64,000 nt of DNA from Eumeta japonica (lineage: Eukaryota > Arthropoda > Insecta > Lepidoptera > Psychidae): positions 372,001 through 436,000 of the forward strand of contig BGZK01000216.1 in assembly GCA_005406025.1 (NCBI GenBank), given 5' to 3'. Positions 33,956 to 45,341 of the stretch are shown piece by piece; the first letter of the stretch is position 1; each line of letters begins with the position of its first letter. The position numbers were made by a program, and so were the translations under genes. Under the pieces are notes generated by a model, which was not told the origin of the DNA, searched no databases, and saw only the letters and a list, made by a program, of their open reading frames with translations.

Positions 33956-34488
33956 TTGCTTCTTTTTTTTAATAAAGCTGGACACATGGCTACTGTATCT
34001 TTGAAGAATTGTAATACCGTGAATAGTTATTGGTACCCTACCATTTGTTTGCCGGAAGTTATTCACGAAATCCGTAAAAATAACCGTAAACCTCATTATA
34101 TCTTGCATCACAACAATGCCAATTCTCACACGGACAAACAGACAAATAAATTTTTGTCAGAGAAAAACGTAGAACTTATAAGCGATCCTACATACAGTCC
34201 CAACCTGACAATTTGTGACTTTTTTTTGTTCGCAAAAATTAAGAACTAATTACGCGGTCAACGATTTTCATCACTAGAAGAGGCTGTCGAAGAGTATGAA
34301 AAATACGTTTCCAAGGTCACCAGAAAGAAGTCGCATAAATGTTTTTGTGTTGGCATAAAATTGGTTTATTCGTATGAAAAAGTGCGTTAGGCTAACGGAG
34401 AATATTTTGAGAGACAATAAATTTATTTTTGATTATTCATAGTTATTTTTTCTCAGACATTCCAATAATTTTTAGTGTGCCCTACGTA
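33956..34488 (+). pseudogene. 5'-truncated mariner with two catalytic aspartates replaced
   Basis: The C-terminal half of a mariner transposase is open from 33956 to 34246, and homology continues past the stop (a GQRFSSLEEAVEEYEKYV-like stretch) to about 34400. The motif normally HHDN reads YILHHNNANSHT, and that normally YSPD reads YSPNL: both catalytic aspartates are asparagine, each explained by one G-to-A change. The right terminal repeat, tttttagtgtgccctacgta, ends at 34488; the left half including the DNA-binding domain is missing. It cannot be an active transposase. Confidence 0.8.
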
Positions 34489-34871
34489 CATCGCAATTCT
34501 AAACGTTGTAATCTAACACATCACGTAGCAAAAGGTTAATAATTATTTTGCAAACGTTTGTAAATATCGTTGCAATAACAAGTTCCTCGCTTTCGATGTG
34601 AACCTTCAGTAATAAATAATGCAACTGGCAGTCATCAACGCGAGATTGCCGCAACGTATGTATTTATCAAAAATGTAGAATTACTAAACACCATAAATCA
34701 TTCTATCATAAAAATTACTTTTAATATCCATTGTAATGAGCGTGCAAAGTATTCTTTTATTTAATTAATATTTATTGAATATCGATGGGTACCTAAAAAA
34801 ATATCTACCTAATCTTTAAAGGTTAAAAATTTGTAATAATATTTTTTTTAATAGAATTATTATAATTTTTT

Positions 34872-35140
34872 GTAAGGGCGGCGGTTTAGTGGTTTAGAGC
34901 ACCTTGGAACCACCTGGTATTATGTTCGATTCTTACTAAGGACCGATTGACCGATGACTTTTTAACTCAGTTCAAAGTCAAACCACTCCCTTCGTGCCGC
35001 AAAGAATTCGTTAAGCCCTCGTGGTCCCAAAAATTAAGGTCGTAACGGTCTTTAGCAGCCCTCGATACGTATTGGGCTTGTAAAGGGCTTGAGGTCAGTC
35101 AGTCTGACGTAAACGGATTGTGTAAATGGATAGATAGATG
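34872..35140 (+). mobile_element. SINE copy (Bm1-like), plus strand
   Basis: ggcggtttagtggtttagag (A-box region), tattatgttcgattcttact (B-box GTTCGATTC), then ttcgtgccgcaaagaattcg, ttaagccctcgtggtccc and gtaacggtctttagcagccc. Same order as 22335-22575. The tail ends near ggatagatagatgccc. Confidence 0.7.
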
Positions 35141-35149
35141 CCCTAGTAG

Positions 35150-38100
35150 CGACGTGATTTGAATGTGACACAGGCACACACGATTAGGGGTTGTTATTTT
35201 TTAGTAAATAGCTATATATATTCTACCTTTGCATACAAACAGCATCTGTTCCTTCAAGGTACGGCGTTTAAAGGGATGGACTAGTTTGAGAAGTAAACGA
35301 CTTACGCCAAGCCTCTGATTAATAGAAGCATAATCACAAAAACTACTTTTTATTGTAAGACTAAACAATCAAATAAATTGTAGGTAATGTGAATTTGGCG
35401 ACTTCGGAAATTTTTATAAATACGAATTAATATATTTTCCCTTTATATTTTTCAACTTTAATTGTACACAATAAAAAAATCTATTATATGTATAATAAGA
35501 ATATAGAAATAATGACTAATTGATGAAAATAATATTTTTTTTGTGTGTGTTCTCAATTTTACCTATCAAGTAAAAAATACTAATTTATGAGAACATACAT
35601 CAGTTATTGTGCAAACCAAATAAGTGAGCAGAAGACTTCAGATAGTATTTCCGCACCTCCAGGATAGTTTCTACTGACAACGCCTGAAACCGGTCTTGAT
35701 TAGCTGCGTAGGCGCTGACCCATCTGATGGGTAAAAGCCCTACTCTAACTTCCAAATAAGATTTTCCCTCTACAACTTTTCTAGGGAAGAGACACTGAAG
35801 TTTACAAATTATGCGATATATCTATCCAGCCCATTACCACATCATGTTATTTAATCGCTAATAACCATAGATTAAAATGAATATGCTAATTACTTTGAAA
35901 TACAACCATTATGGAGAAACAAGAAAGTTTTGACGTGTTAAATGTCTGCACTGAGTCCCATTTTAAAATTGTACCTAGCCCACCATGACTGATATTTGTA
36001 CTTCGCACAGAACAAACTAAAAGGTAAAGTCAAATCAATAAACAAACAAGGAAGAGGTTCTATAATTTTATATCTACATTTATTATTATCTATAATAACC
36101 AATTAGAAAAAAAAAACTATTTGATTTTTTTTTAATAATTTGCCTACACAACATTAAAAAGACCTGTTTAGTTTTTTATGCTAAAATTATACATATCTCG
36201 CAGACGGGTCATTGGATTTGCATGATAGGTCAAATCTTCTATCTGGGATATGAAAAAAAAAAAACAAATCTGTCGAGCATTTTTTTCTCTAATTAAACAT
36301 ATGGACGTGATAAAGTTTTTTTTTATAAAGGTTTATTTTAAGATATGTTATTTGCGTATCAAATTAAGTAGTTACGGGCCAGAATTAAAACAATCCTAAT
36401 TTGAAATTTAATTGCTATGACGATTTTTCCATTTTATATAATTCGTAAACTTCCAAAAAGTATCCGACGTGTTTACAAGTCTAGGATCTATTCCGAGAAG
36501 AAAAAAAAAACCAACGTAAGTATACTTACTAACATTTAAAACGTCCAATTATGTTTCTAATTACGCGTTCCAAGCTAAATATCTCTTAGAGCCGGACGCG
36601 AGGCGAGTTCTAAAACGGCCAATAAAATCCAAATGTCTAATGGAGCACATTTGAATTGCATAATTATACGCAACGCGCGTTACGTGAGCCAAAGGCACGG
36701 CTACTTACTTTCATCTCAATATTAACTTAAATTATAGCGTTATTGGGAATGTGAGATGTGTCCGGATACGTAACGCAGAATGAAATTGTTATTGAAGCAT
36801 TTTTTTTAATCTGTGACGTATTTCAATACGTAATATTTATTGATGTTGGAAAAAAAATTGTTGGACAATGTTGCCATTTAAAATTAAGGCAACATTGTAG
36901 GTTTTAATCGCCCTACTGTTTAGGCAAGCTCTCTCACAATCTTTTTTTTTTTAGATTGAGAGGTATTTAGAGATACGCACATTGCAGTATATTAAAAATC
37001 TGATTAGAAATGAGGTAATAAAACTTCAATCGCCGTTCTATTCGCATAACCTAATATAATTTCATTTATATGAATACAAAATTTTAACTCGAGTTGACAC
37101 GCGACGCTAAATAATAATCGAATAAGCTATTTATGCTACTAAAGTCTAACTTCTGAGGCGGCGATTCGACAATCGATAATGAAATGACAATTGAGAATGA
37201 AGTGTCAAGAAGGCGTTCTGTTTAGGCGCATTTCGTTACATGAGAGAGAGAACAAAGATATAACATAGAAAGAAGAAAAAAGACAGTTACACATTTGACC
37301 GCCACGGTAATGGAGCGAAAGAAATCGACGTGTGCATAACAATATAAAAGATAGAATAAGATAATTTCGCGCATGCGCGCTTTATGGATGCATGCGTCAA
37401 ACGCTAAAACAGCTGAGGTAACTCGCGTTGTGTACTTAATAATATATATATTTGAGTTTTGTTTGCGTTTGTTTGATTCCCGTGATTGTTTGATTATATC
37501 CATGAAGAGTTATTTAAGAAGTTTCGCCTTTATCATCTGTACAGTGTTGCTTAGTATTAGTTTATAATTGAAAAATCTTCGAAGATCATTTGACCCATTT
37601 CCGTGAAAACTTTTACACCTAGGTTTTTCTTTTTTGAACAAATTATTATGCCTTTCACTATGTTCTCTTACTCTGTTCGAATACTTTTGTGCTATCCATT
37701 TTTATGATTTTGTTATACCAGTCAACGACGGGCGTCCGGCTTCCATATGAAAAAAATTAATGAATTCATTTTATTTCCACGCATATACTGCGGTAGGCAT
37801 ATGATATACGGATACGCTACCCAGCAGAATGGTCAAAACAACGTCTACTGGTCTGGTTCAACTAGTAAAATATATAGTTTGATTTAAACTTGCTGCAAGT
37901 TTAAATCAAACTATGTCGTGGCTGCCACTTGTCATGGCAGACTTGATGCAAACTTTCTTCTTTGATACTTCAAACTTGTTGCAAGATTGAATAAAGTTTA
38001 CATTGCTGTCTGGGTAAATGGCTCGAGCCACCAACTCAAATGTGAAGCACTTTCTCCTTTGAGAATGAAATTTAAGCTGTGTGTTTATGGAATATCTACG

Positions 38101-39400
38101 ATTCTATGGAACTGTCGTACAAAGTTACATAACATTTTTAAAGGAAAACGTTATTCAAAAGACTTAGAATTAGCAATGAAACGTTGAAGTTGTTGCCAAG
38201 CATTTGTCTACATCTCGAGACAAAATGGCGCAAAGAATTGGGTATATTATAAATATTGAGGAATAAACTTTATCTGTTCATGAATTAACATAATTGTGAG
38301 CTTTCTTCATTGACGGGGAAGGGGTTGAAAAATCGTCTAATTTCACTAAACGCAAAAAAAGAATCAGCAATAATTTTGGATAATGGCGGGAGTTATATGA
38401 TTTACTCTTAGGTCAAATAGACCTTAAAGTGATCTGACATTTAAAAAAAAATAAACACATTTTCACGCAAAAAATATTATGGTACTTTAGAAATACCCAT
38501 TCTCTCCATTTTTTTTTTGTTTCAATTATGTTTAAAATTTCTAATCGCCTGCTATTTAGGTTTAGCAGCATTTGATTGCTTAGGTTACGACTGACGTGGT
38601 TATAGAACTTTCAATTAATTACTTACTTTTATTATGAAGTCATATGTAACAAACTTATGACACTTTCTAGGCATTTACATATTATATAATAGTAGATGCT
38701 TTGAAATCCCTTGTCCGTGTGGAGATGGAATTGTCCGTATGAAAATAAGTAATAGCACTACACTTCACCGCTGATCTGCAAGCGATTTGTATAAAGCAAT
38801 TATCCTTGTTCTTACAGCAACTGGCAGTAGTATCCACCTTAGTAAAAAGTAGGTTTACGTCACTGCGGCTACTAACCCGCAATAGTTAAGTGATTGTGGT
38901 GAAAAACCCTCAATGTAACCACACAAAAAAATGGTTTTGAGTCATCGGCGGCCCCCATGTTTCCGGTCATGACGACGATGAGGTGCGGAGAGTAAAGAAT
39001 TCGTGTCTCCAAGAACATGGATATCATCTCAAACGACGCTACCTGGCAACGTGCAACGCAAGCACTTTAAGAAATGATGAGAGTATTGCTGAGCCGGAAG
39101 AGGCAACGGTCAATTAACATTGACACATTATAGATTTACCTGAATTCCCAAAACAATAGACACAATAGTTTCAGTCCGGAAATCTGTTCTTCTACCAGTA
39201 AAACAATAACCTGTTTTAAGATGGTGTCGGGTTTATTACCTGCAAAGCTCCCACCAGTCCCACTAGATCTAGTGAAGATCGAATGTATGTCAAACAAAGT
39301 AGTATACCTTATATTCAGAATTACCAATCAGTATTCGTTGAAGGTCATATAGGTATATGCTCTGTAGATTAAATGGAATTTAATAATAATAAAAAATAAT
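35150..39400. other. Mostly AT-rich non-coding DNA with small hairpins
   Basis: A perfect hairpin (arms acaatgttgcc) lies at 36865-36898 and a poly-T hairpin ctcacaatc...agattgag at 36934-36961, which recurs at 63102-63128. A stretch near 35690-35750 is less AT-rich. No gene recognised. Confidence 0.45.
37876..37912. repeat. Perfect inverted repeat, 17-base arms, 3-base loop
   Basis: Arm agtttgatttaaacttg, loop ctg, exact complement. A third, looser version (cttcaaacttgttgcaag) follows near 37968. Confidence 0.85.
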
Positions 39401-39404
39401 ATGA

Positions 39405-39985
39405 ACTCACGCTTATTTCTCAGAAGGGTAGGCAGAGAATATAAATTTCAACATGGTACGACCTTTGCATTTCTTTCTTGCCTCATCGGCATCCATCAAT
39501 CTGTTCATGCAAGTTCGTCGGTTGTGGGTACTTAAAATTTGGCCCCTTTTAATATGCCACCAACATAGTTTGCATAGGATTTTCTAGGGCGACCCTTGCC
39601 AAACCTTTCTATCACACACATTCGCTCTATAGATTTGTTTTGTCAGTCTACTTTCATTTTTTTTTCCAGGTGGCCAAACCACGGCAACATACCTCTGTCT
39701 ACTCTAGTCACCACATCTTTCGTCAAACCACACTGCTCTCTAACATCACGGTTTCTACATTTATTTTCCGAGACACTCCATACATACTACGCAGTGATCG
39801 CATTTCCACTCCATTGATCCTACTTTAATTTTTTTTCTGACATACCCAGCTTTCACTACCATACATAAGCGTAGGGGTTAGAACCCCATTATGGACAACT
39901 AAGCGTGCTGGTCGTGAGACGCTTTTATTATTTATAATAGTGCGCAAGACCTCATTCACTTTATGTTCCAATGAAATGGAATTTA
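39405..39985 (-). pseudogene. C-terminal relic of an RTE-like non-LTR retrotransposon
   Basis: The minus strand reads, in broken frames, the region after the reverse-transcriptase domain: segments resembling LMYGSESW near 39870, RSMYGVSRK near 39780, and a VDRGMLPWFGHLE-like part near 39690, ending at the actcac boundary at 39405. Frameshifts and stops are frequent. It is the longest of three copies of this tail (others at 4331 and 10399), all on the minus strand and all cut at their 5' side. Confidence 0.7.
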
Positions 39986-40324
39986 TGTACTAATATATTT
40001 CAAAAGCTAACCCAATGAACAATGATGATGAAAGACTTTGGAAACCCAAGGAGGCAAAGATTGGCCAATTTCTTGGAAAGAGACAGACTCTTTATGATAA
40101 ACTTCTTCATTATACGACTTCACAAGAAAAAGATTTGGTTCAGCTCCAATTGGTTCGCTGAAAAATGAGATAGACGTTATTACAACGGCTAAGTGGAAAA
40201 TGAAGACTCAATGATCGACAAGACAAAAATTCAGTTATCGATACCTAAAGACCAGTCTTAGAACAAGTCGTGTTGCTAGTGTGATATATACCAGATTTTG
40301 TCTCTTATTATAAGTCCCATAAAC

Positions 40325-40440
40325 AAGCTCACAGTTACTGAACGTACAATGGAAAGAACTGTTTTTAGGGTTTCTCTGTGAGGTAAAATGCGGAACGAAA
40401 AATTTGCAAAATAATGAAATGGTATCTGATATTATTTCAC
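40325..40440 (+). pseudogene. Short relic of a second RTE-type open frame
   Basis: The plus strand contains KLTVTERTMERTVFRVSL followed by a stop and KMRNEKF, matching the ERAMERaMLgvSLrDriRNeeI-type segment near the C-terminus of many insect RTE polyproteins. Too short and broken to function. It lies on the opposite strand from the relic at 39405. Confidence 0.5.
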
Positions 40441-40444
40441 TCTT

Positions 40445-41440
40445 CTTCTACAATATAACAGTTCATATTAATTGTCAAGAAGGTTCATGATGAGTAAATC
40501 CACATTTGGTTACTACTGATTAATATTATCCCACATAACGTGCATATTTTGCAGTAGTAGAGCTATGCTGTGTCTAACTTGACTGCAACACGAAAAAGGG
40601 CTGGCTCAATTGATGACGTACCACATTCTCACATAATGCAAATTTGAACTAGTAGTTTCTGCTTTTGTGTTCGTCCAGTGACTAAGAGTTTTGATGACCT
40701 ACTACCGCATCCCACTCTCCTTCAAATATTCTAACTCTTCCCAAGAGACCGGCAACATACTGATATCTCCTATGGAGTTGCGAGTGTTCATTGGCGGAAT
40801 TGACCACCTGCTCTCCAATGGCAAGCATATTCAAAAATACTATTTAAAAAAACATTTAATTAGATAATACATTCAAACTTCAAAAAAACATCGAAAAAGT
40901 TATCTCGTTTCATTTGAGTTTTGCCATAATCGGGTAACTGGAGAACCTCTTAAGCTGCTTCGTATATTAAATAGTAGGAGAAATTAATTTCAAAAGCTCA
41001 AGGTGAGAAAAGTGCTACTGATAAATTTCCTTTGTAAAAGCTTTAAGAATCTCTACTTTGTAGTGTGTTGTGTTGACGTATGAACGGAATCCATCTATAA
41101 AAATCAAATCAATCAAATAGGATTTACAACAACCTGGATTCCATGCTACAGAGCTCAAAATCAAACCACATACTTTAAAATATTAATCAATTTTAAAAAT
41201 TTTATTATAAGATAATTTTTTATAATTTAAAGTGCACGTAATTAATTGTAGTTCTATCTATAAAATTAAGTAACAATAATTATGAAAACCGTTTTTTTTA
41301 TTTTAAACTAACAAAATTAATTTTTTTGTGAGTGCGATCACATATTTAAAGCATTTTCCTTTACTGATAAGAGTTTTTAATATATCTCTTTGATTTAATT
41401 TCAATTTCTTAACTCATTGAAAAACTTTTATTTTCTATAT
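40445..41440. other. No gene recognised upstream of deoxyhypusine synthase
   Basis: Sequence of mixed composition without motifs; becomes AT-rich after 41180. Confidence 0.4.
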
Positions 41441-41692
41441 ATGCAACATTTTATTAAAAGTCAATGTCAAGATTTTGACAGTGACAAAAATGACAATTCA
41501 CGAGTTGTGCAATTTGCATTTTTGTACGTTCTATGATTTGCCTTCTTTTATTAACAATTTGTTTTCATAGTTCAGCTAAAGTTTAATAATAAAAATATTA
41601 TTTTATCAGAAGTGAAACTTGCAGTATAACACTGGCTAAACAGTAAAAAAATATTTATATTCTCATTTAAAAGTGTTAGAAAGTTGTACACA
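41440..41692 (+). promoter_or_regulatory. Presumed promoter and 5' UTR of the deoxyhypusine synthase gene
   Basis: This AT-rich stretch lies directly upstream of the start codon. It holds a near-palindrome, tgtcaagattttgaca, at 41465-41480, followed by further TGACA/TGACAA words at 41478-41500. No TATA box with good spacing is evident. The promoter role is inferred only from position and from the motif cluster; the transcription start cannot be placed from sequence. Confidence 0.35.
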
Positions 41693-42808
41693 ATGGCTAC
41701 TGACACATATACAGAGAAAAGCAAGAATATAGCCCCTAATATTGCTGTCAGTGCAGTGTTGGTACCTAGTCAGGACTTACCACTCGATACACCAACAGTC
41801 TGCGGATATGATTGGGAAAATGGTATTGACTATAATAAATTACTTGATAGTTATTCTAGAAGTGGATTTCAAGCCACTAGTTTTGGCGCAGCTGTCTCCG
41901 AAATAAACAAGATGTTGAAAAGTCGCTCTGTACCATTGACGGAACAGTCGTCTGACCCATACGAAGAAGATAGTTATATAAAGAAAAAGACTAATTGTAC
42001 TATATTCCTTGGTTACACTTCTAATATGATCTCCTCTGGACTCCGTGATACAATAAGGTTTTTGGTTAAGAATAAACTGGTTGATTGCATTGTAACTACA
42101 GCAGGAGGTGTCGAAGAAGATCTCATCAAATGCCTTGCCCCCACTTATATTGGAGATTTTAATTTAAATGGAAAAATATTGAGAACACGAGGTATAAATA
42201 GAATAGGTAATCTTTTAGTGCCAAATGATAATTATTGCAAATTTGAAGAGTGGGTCACACCTATACTCACTGAAATGGTTAATGACCAAACAACAGATGG
42301 AGTAGTGTGGACACCATCGCGAATAATTTCAAGATTGGGTGAAAAAATTAATGATGAAAATTCAGTTTGTTATTGGGCATGGAAAAATAATATCCCAATT
42401 TTCAGCCCTGCTTTGACTGATGGGTCTTTAGGTGATATGATGTATTTTCATTCTTATAAGCAACCTGGATTGGTAATAGATATCCTAGGAGATTTACGAC
42501 GATTAAATACTATGGCTGTAAAAGCAAATAACACTGGTATGATAATATTAGGAGGAGGTGTGGTCAAACATCACATTTGTAATGCAAATTTAATGAGGAA
42601 CGGGGCTGATTTTTCTGTTTTTGTAAACACAGCAAGTGAGTTTGATGGCAGTGATGCAGGTGCGAGGCCAGATGAAGCAGTATCTTGGGGAAAAATCAGA
42701 ACTAATGCAACTCCTGTGAAGTTGTATGCAGATGTCACTTTAGTATTTCCATTGCTTGTAGCGCAAACATTTGCTAAACATCATTTTAGCAATAAAAAAA
42801 ATGTGTAA
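41693..42808 (+). CDS. DHPS: Deoxyhypusine synthase, complete single-exon gene
   Basis: Encodes a 371-residue protein. The family enzyme uses NAD and spermidine to convert one lysine of translation factor eIF5A to deoxyhypusine in the cytosol, the first step of hypusination. Visible in the translation: TSNMISSG at 109-116, [13 protein letters not shown] at 135-147, [12 protein letters not shown] at 259-270, [15 protein letters not shown] at 293-307, and [17 protein letters not shown] at 319-335. The last contains the expected catalytic lysine, K334, equivalent to human Lys329. Length matches the usual ~370 residues. I chose the ATG at 41693 because it has A at -3 and G at +4; the in-frame TTG at 41684 upstream is not a plausible eukaryotic start. 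There are no introns or breaks, and codon use is AT-rich like the surroundings. An intronless form could be ancestral or a retrocopy; I see no poly-A tract or target duplication marking a retrocopy. Confidence 0.96.
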   Translation: MATDTYTEKSKNIAPNIAVSAVLVPSQDLPLDTPTVCGYDWENGIDYNKLLDSYSRSGFQATSFGAAVSEINKMLKSRSVPLTEQSSDPYEEDSYIKKKTNCTIFLGYTSNMISSGLRDTIRFLVKNKLVDCIVTTAGGVEEDLIKCLAPTYIGDFNLNGKILRTRGINRIGNLLVPNDNYCKFEEWVTPILTEMVNDQTTDGVVWTPSRIISRLGEKINDENSVCYWAWKNNIPIFSPALTDGSLGDMMYFHSYKQPGLVIDILGDLRRLNTMAVKANNTGMIILGGGVVKHHICNANLMRNGADFSVFVNTASEFDGSDAGARPDEAVSWGKIRTNATPVKLYADVTLVFPLLVAQTFAKHHFSNKKNV

Positions 42809-42976
42809 TAATTGAGCAGTTTTTCTTTTGTCCTAACTAAATTTTCCTTTACAATATTATATTTAGAAGTAATGTCTTTTATTTAGTTTACTTTCCAGTG
42901 CATGTCTTGTGTGTTTTAAAGGTAAAGGGAAAATATTTTTTAATTATGGTAAAAATTATTTTAATAATATGAAAGT

Positions 42977-42982
42977 AATAAA
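42977..42982 (+). terminator. Candidate polyadenylation signal AATAAA for deoxyhypusine synthase
   Basis: A canonical AATAAA lies about 170 bases after the stop codon, the usual range for a short insect 3' UTR. It is followed by AT-rich sequence and no long A-run, which argues mildly against a recent processed retrocopy. AATAAA occurs often by chance in DNA this AT-rich, so the assignment is tentative. Confidence 0.4.
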
Positions 42983-42984
42983 GC

Positions 42985-43918
42985 TCAGAATTAAATTTAT
43001 AGACAAAAACACTGGAAGGTGCATACAGCGCCACCTATTAACATAGTATTGTATTAAAGTCACCCAACTATATTTATTAAAATCGTGCAAAGTTCTGTTT
43101 CATCCAGTCGATAAACAATTTTATCTAAAAAACTATCATAAATGTTTAGAATATTATTCCATAGTTGTTTAAAGCTTACAGGGTTTCAGTAAGGCATTGA
43201 ACTCTTTAAGCTGTCAAATGCAATGTGAAGTTGGCTGCTGTCTGGAATAGCAACAGCCTATGCAACAGCGCATCTTTGTTCATGTGTGTATTGAGAACGA
43301 TTTTTATCGGCATAGAGTTGTACTTTATATCGATATTTTAATTATAGTTAATGGTTTCCTATGAAATATTTTTTTAATTCTGTAAGTTAGTTTTTTTGTC
43401 AAGTAATGCCTGATGCCTTATCAATTGTAAAATAGTAGTATTTCTACAGAAAAACCTATGATAATGTTTTCATTTCTGACAAATATTTTAAGCAAAGATA
43501 CTTCGAAAAATTGTAGTGAAGACGCGTATTCATAAACAACAAAAATACTAATATCCCAATTAAAAGTAATTTTTATTCATATGTTCTTCAATGGTTGGGT
43601 TAATTGTCTGGATAATAACTATTATTTTAGTTATTTTTAGACTGTAGAATAGGTCATCCTGTTTCCTATGAATCGGAAGACGCTAGTTTAAATCTTGATC
43701 TCGAACGTATTGACGAACGAGATTCATTTAATTTCAAAAAAGTTGTATAGTGCTTTAAATAGTACTTTAAACCGTTTCTTGTCACACCAAGCACGGTTTT
43801 TCTGATGATGATACCATAATGGTGATGACGTTTGTTAGCAGCCTATAATCACATTGGACCAGCGCAGAATTCTCTCTTCTCGTCCTAGTCGGCTAGAGTA
43901 TGAAAGATACTGAAAATT
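42985..43918. other. AT-rich DNA; possible SINE-like fragment near 43650
   Basis: atgaatcggaagacgctagt, then ttaaatcttgatctcg, is weakly tRNA-like but lacks a good B-box. gttagcagcctataatcaca at 43832 looks repeat-derived. No gene recognised. Confidence 0.35.
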
Positions 43919-44305
43919 AGTTGTGTGTAAAGTCTGTTTACGGGTGATATTTTTACGTAATAACGTCATAAAAAAACGTTGATGAAAAATTGCATACTTT
44001 CATGAATTGAATTGGATTATGATCACTGAATTATTACTATTTTGTATCATTTAGTAATGATAATTGTATCATCATGAGAGACACAAAATAATTATAATTA
44101 TTTTGTATCTCTCTTCCACTTTATTGACCGATAGAGTGGAAGAGAGATAGAAGCGTCACAAGCCAAACGCTTAGAACGCCTCTCCATCGCTTGTTCTGCG
44201 CTCTCGCTCGCTTACTCGGCTCAGGCGGAATGCGACAATGAGTAATGCTTTTTCGTGCATGCAGCGGCGTTCATCGATTTATAACCCGTTATTATGTCAA
44301 AAATA
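43919..44305 (+). mobile_element. Dispersed DNA element (family A), copy 3
   Basis: Starts agttgtgtgtaaagtctgtt, then atttttacgtaataacgtc, and ends aacccgttattatgtcaaaa. Around 44120-44190 it reads gatagagtggaagagagata and cgcttagaacgcctctcc, giving the uninterrupted version of the site where copy 1 carries its nested MITE. Confidence 0.75.
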
Positions 44306-45044
44306 ATCTTAAAACAAAATATTACCTTTATTTCATCAATTGTTGTACCTAATATCTGAATACTTGGTTATAATAGAATTATTAAAACAAGTATATGAGA
44401 GAGTGCGAGGAGCACGCGTATATCTAATACATAACGTTATAAAGTGTCTAACATCTGATATGTTGTGGCTGTCAATTTAAACATAAGTAATGGAGATATA
44501 TTAAATATTTGTATTTTGGGATCATGTGTATTTACTGAAATTATACTTCCACAATTTTCTCAAAAAAAAATAAAATATCAGATTGATGAAACGAATCGCG
44601 CGAAGTCTTATGGCTAAAGGTTAATATCTTGAAGATAGTAGAATTTATAACTTCACTTATAAATTATAGACTAACACAATAAATATGGTTTATTCATTTA
44701 ATACCTACATGCTTACATTATAAACTACAAGATTGTATACTAATATTATACAATTTTTTTTACAAAAGGGTGTATTTTCTTGACATGAAGATAAGATTGA
44801 AATAGCAATTTAAATGAAAATAAGCAAGAAAATAATTTAAAGAGTAGTTAGAAGCGGTAAGTGACAGACTATTGATTTAGACTTTTAACTCAAATGTACA
44901 ACTTATAGCTGTCGGCTGTATTTTACAAAATGGAAAATGTGAAAACAAATTATAATTAAAAATAAATAAAACGTAATTATCGTATATTCCTTTTATTCGT
45001 CGATATATGAACATTTTAATGTAACATCCCTATCGACGGTTACA

Positions 45045-45289
45045 TTCTGTCACGACTTTGCATGTGTGAGTCGCCGACAAAGAGAGCTTCTCCGTTTGTC
45101 GCGCCGCCGGGTCAGTTGGACGCCGGTCCCGCTGTTGAATTACTGCATTCGTATAATTAAAAGAATATATATATCATAATATCATTTGAAATATCTTCTA
45201 CAAAGATAATCCCCGCTTCGGAATCATGAACTGAACTTTACGATCGCAAAAATCATTGAACGGGTGTTAAAACTCTGTCATGAATAAGT
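45045..45289 (+). promoter_or_regulatory. Candidate promoter and 5' UTR of the signal-peptide gene
   Basis: A GC-rich island in AT-rich DNA (CpG-containing words such as gcgccgccgg near 45100) precedes the candidate leader exon. TCAGT at 45112-45116 matches the arthropod initiator core. I see no TATA box at -30 and no clear downstream promoter element. The role is inferred from composition and position. Confidence 0.3.
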
Positions 45290-45335
45290 ATGGCTAAAAC
45301 AATGTGGTGTGTTTTGTATTCCGTGCTGTTATCAA
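45290..45335 (+). CDS. Candidate first coding exon encoding a signal-peptide-like leader
   Basis: An ATG with A at -3 and G at +4 opens MAKTMWCVLYSVLLS, a short basic start followed by a hydrophobic run, as in a secretory signal peptide. After one further base the frame meets gtgagt at 45336, a near-consensus splice donor, so the exon would end in phase 1. Upstream, 45045-45130 is unusually GC-rich for this region and has a TCAGT initiator-like word at 45112-45116, as expected at an insect promoter. The upstream ATG at 45280 leads to a stop within a few codons. I could not find later exons; they may lie beyond long introns. The product would be secreted or membrane-anchored; no family can be named from 15 residues. 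Confidence 0.45.
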
Positions 45336-45341
45336 GTGAGT

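Noticed and set aside
41684..41692. Upstream extension of deoxyhypusine synthase from TTG
   Set aside because: TTG is not a normal nuclear start in insects, and the ATG at 41693 has a strong context and gives the usual family length.
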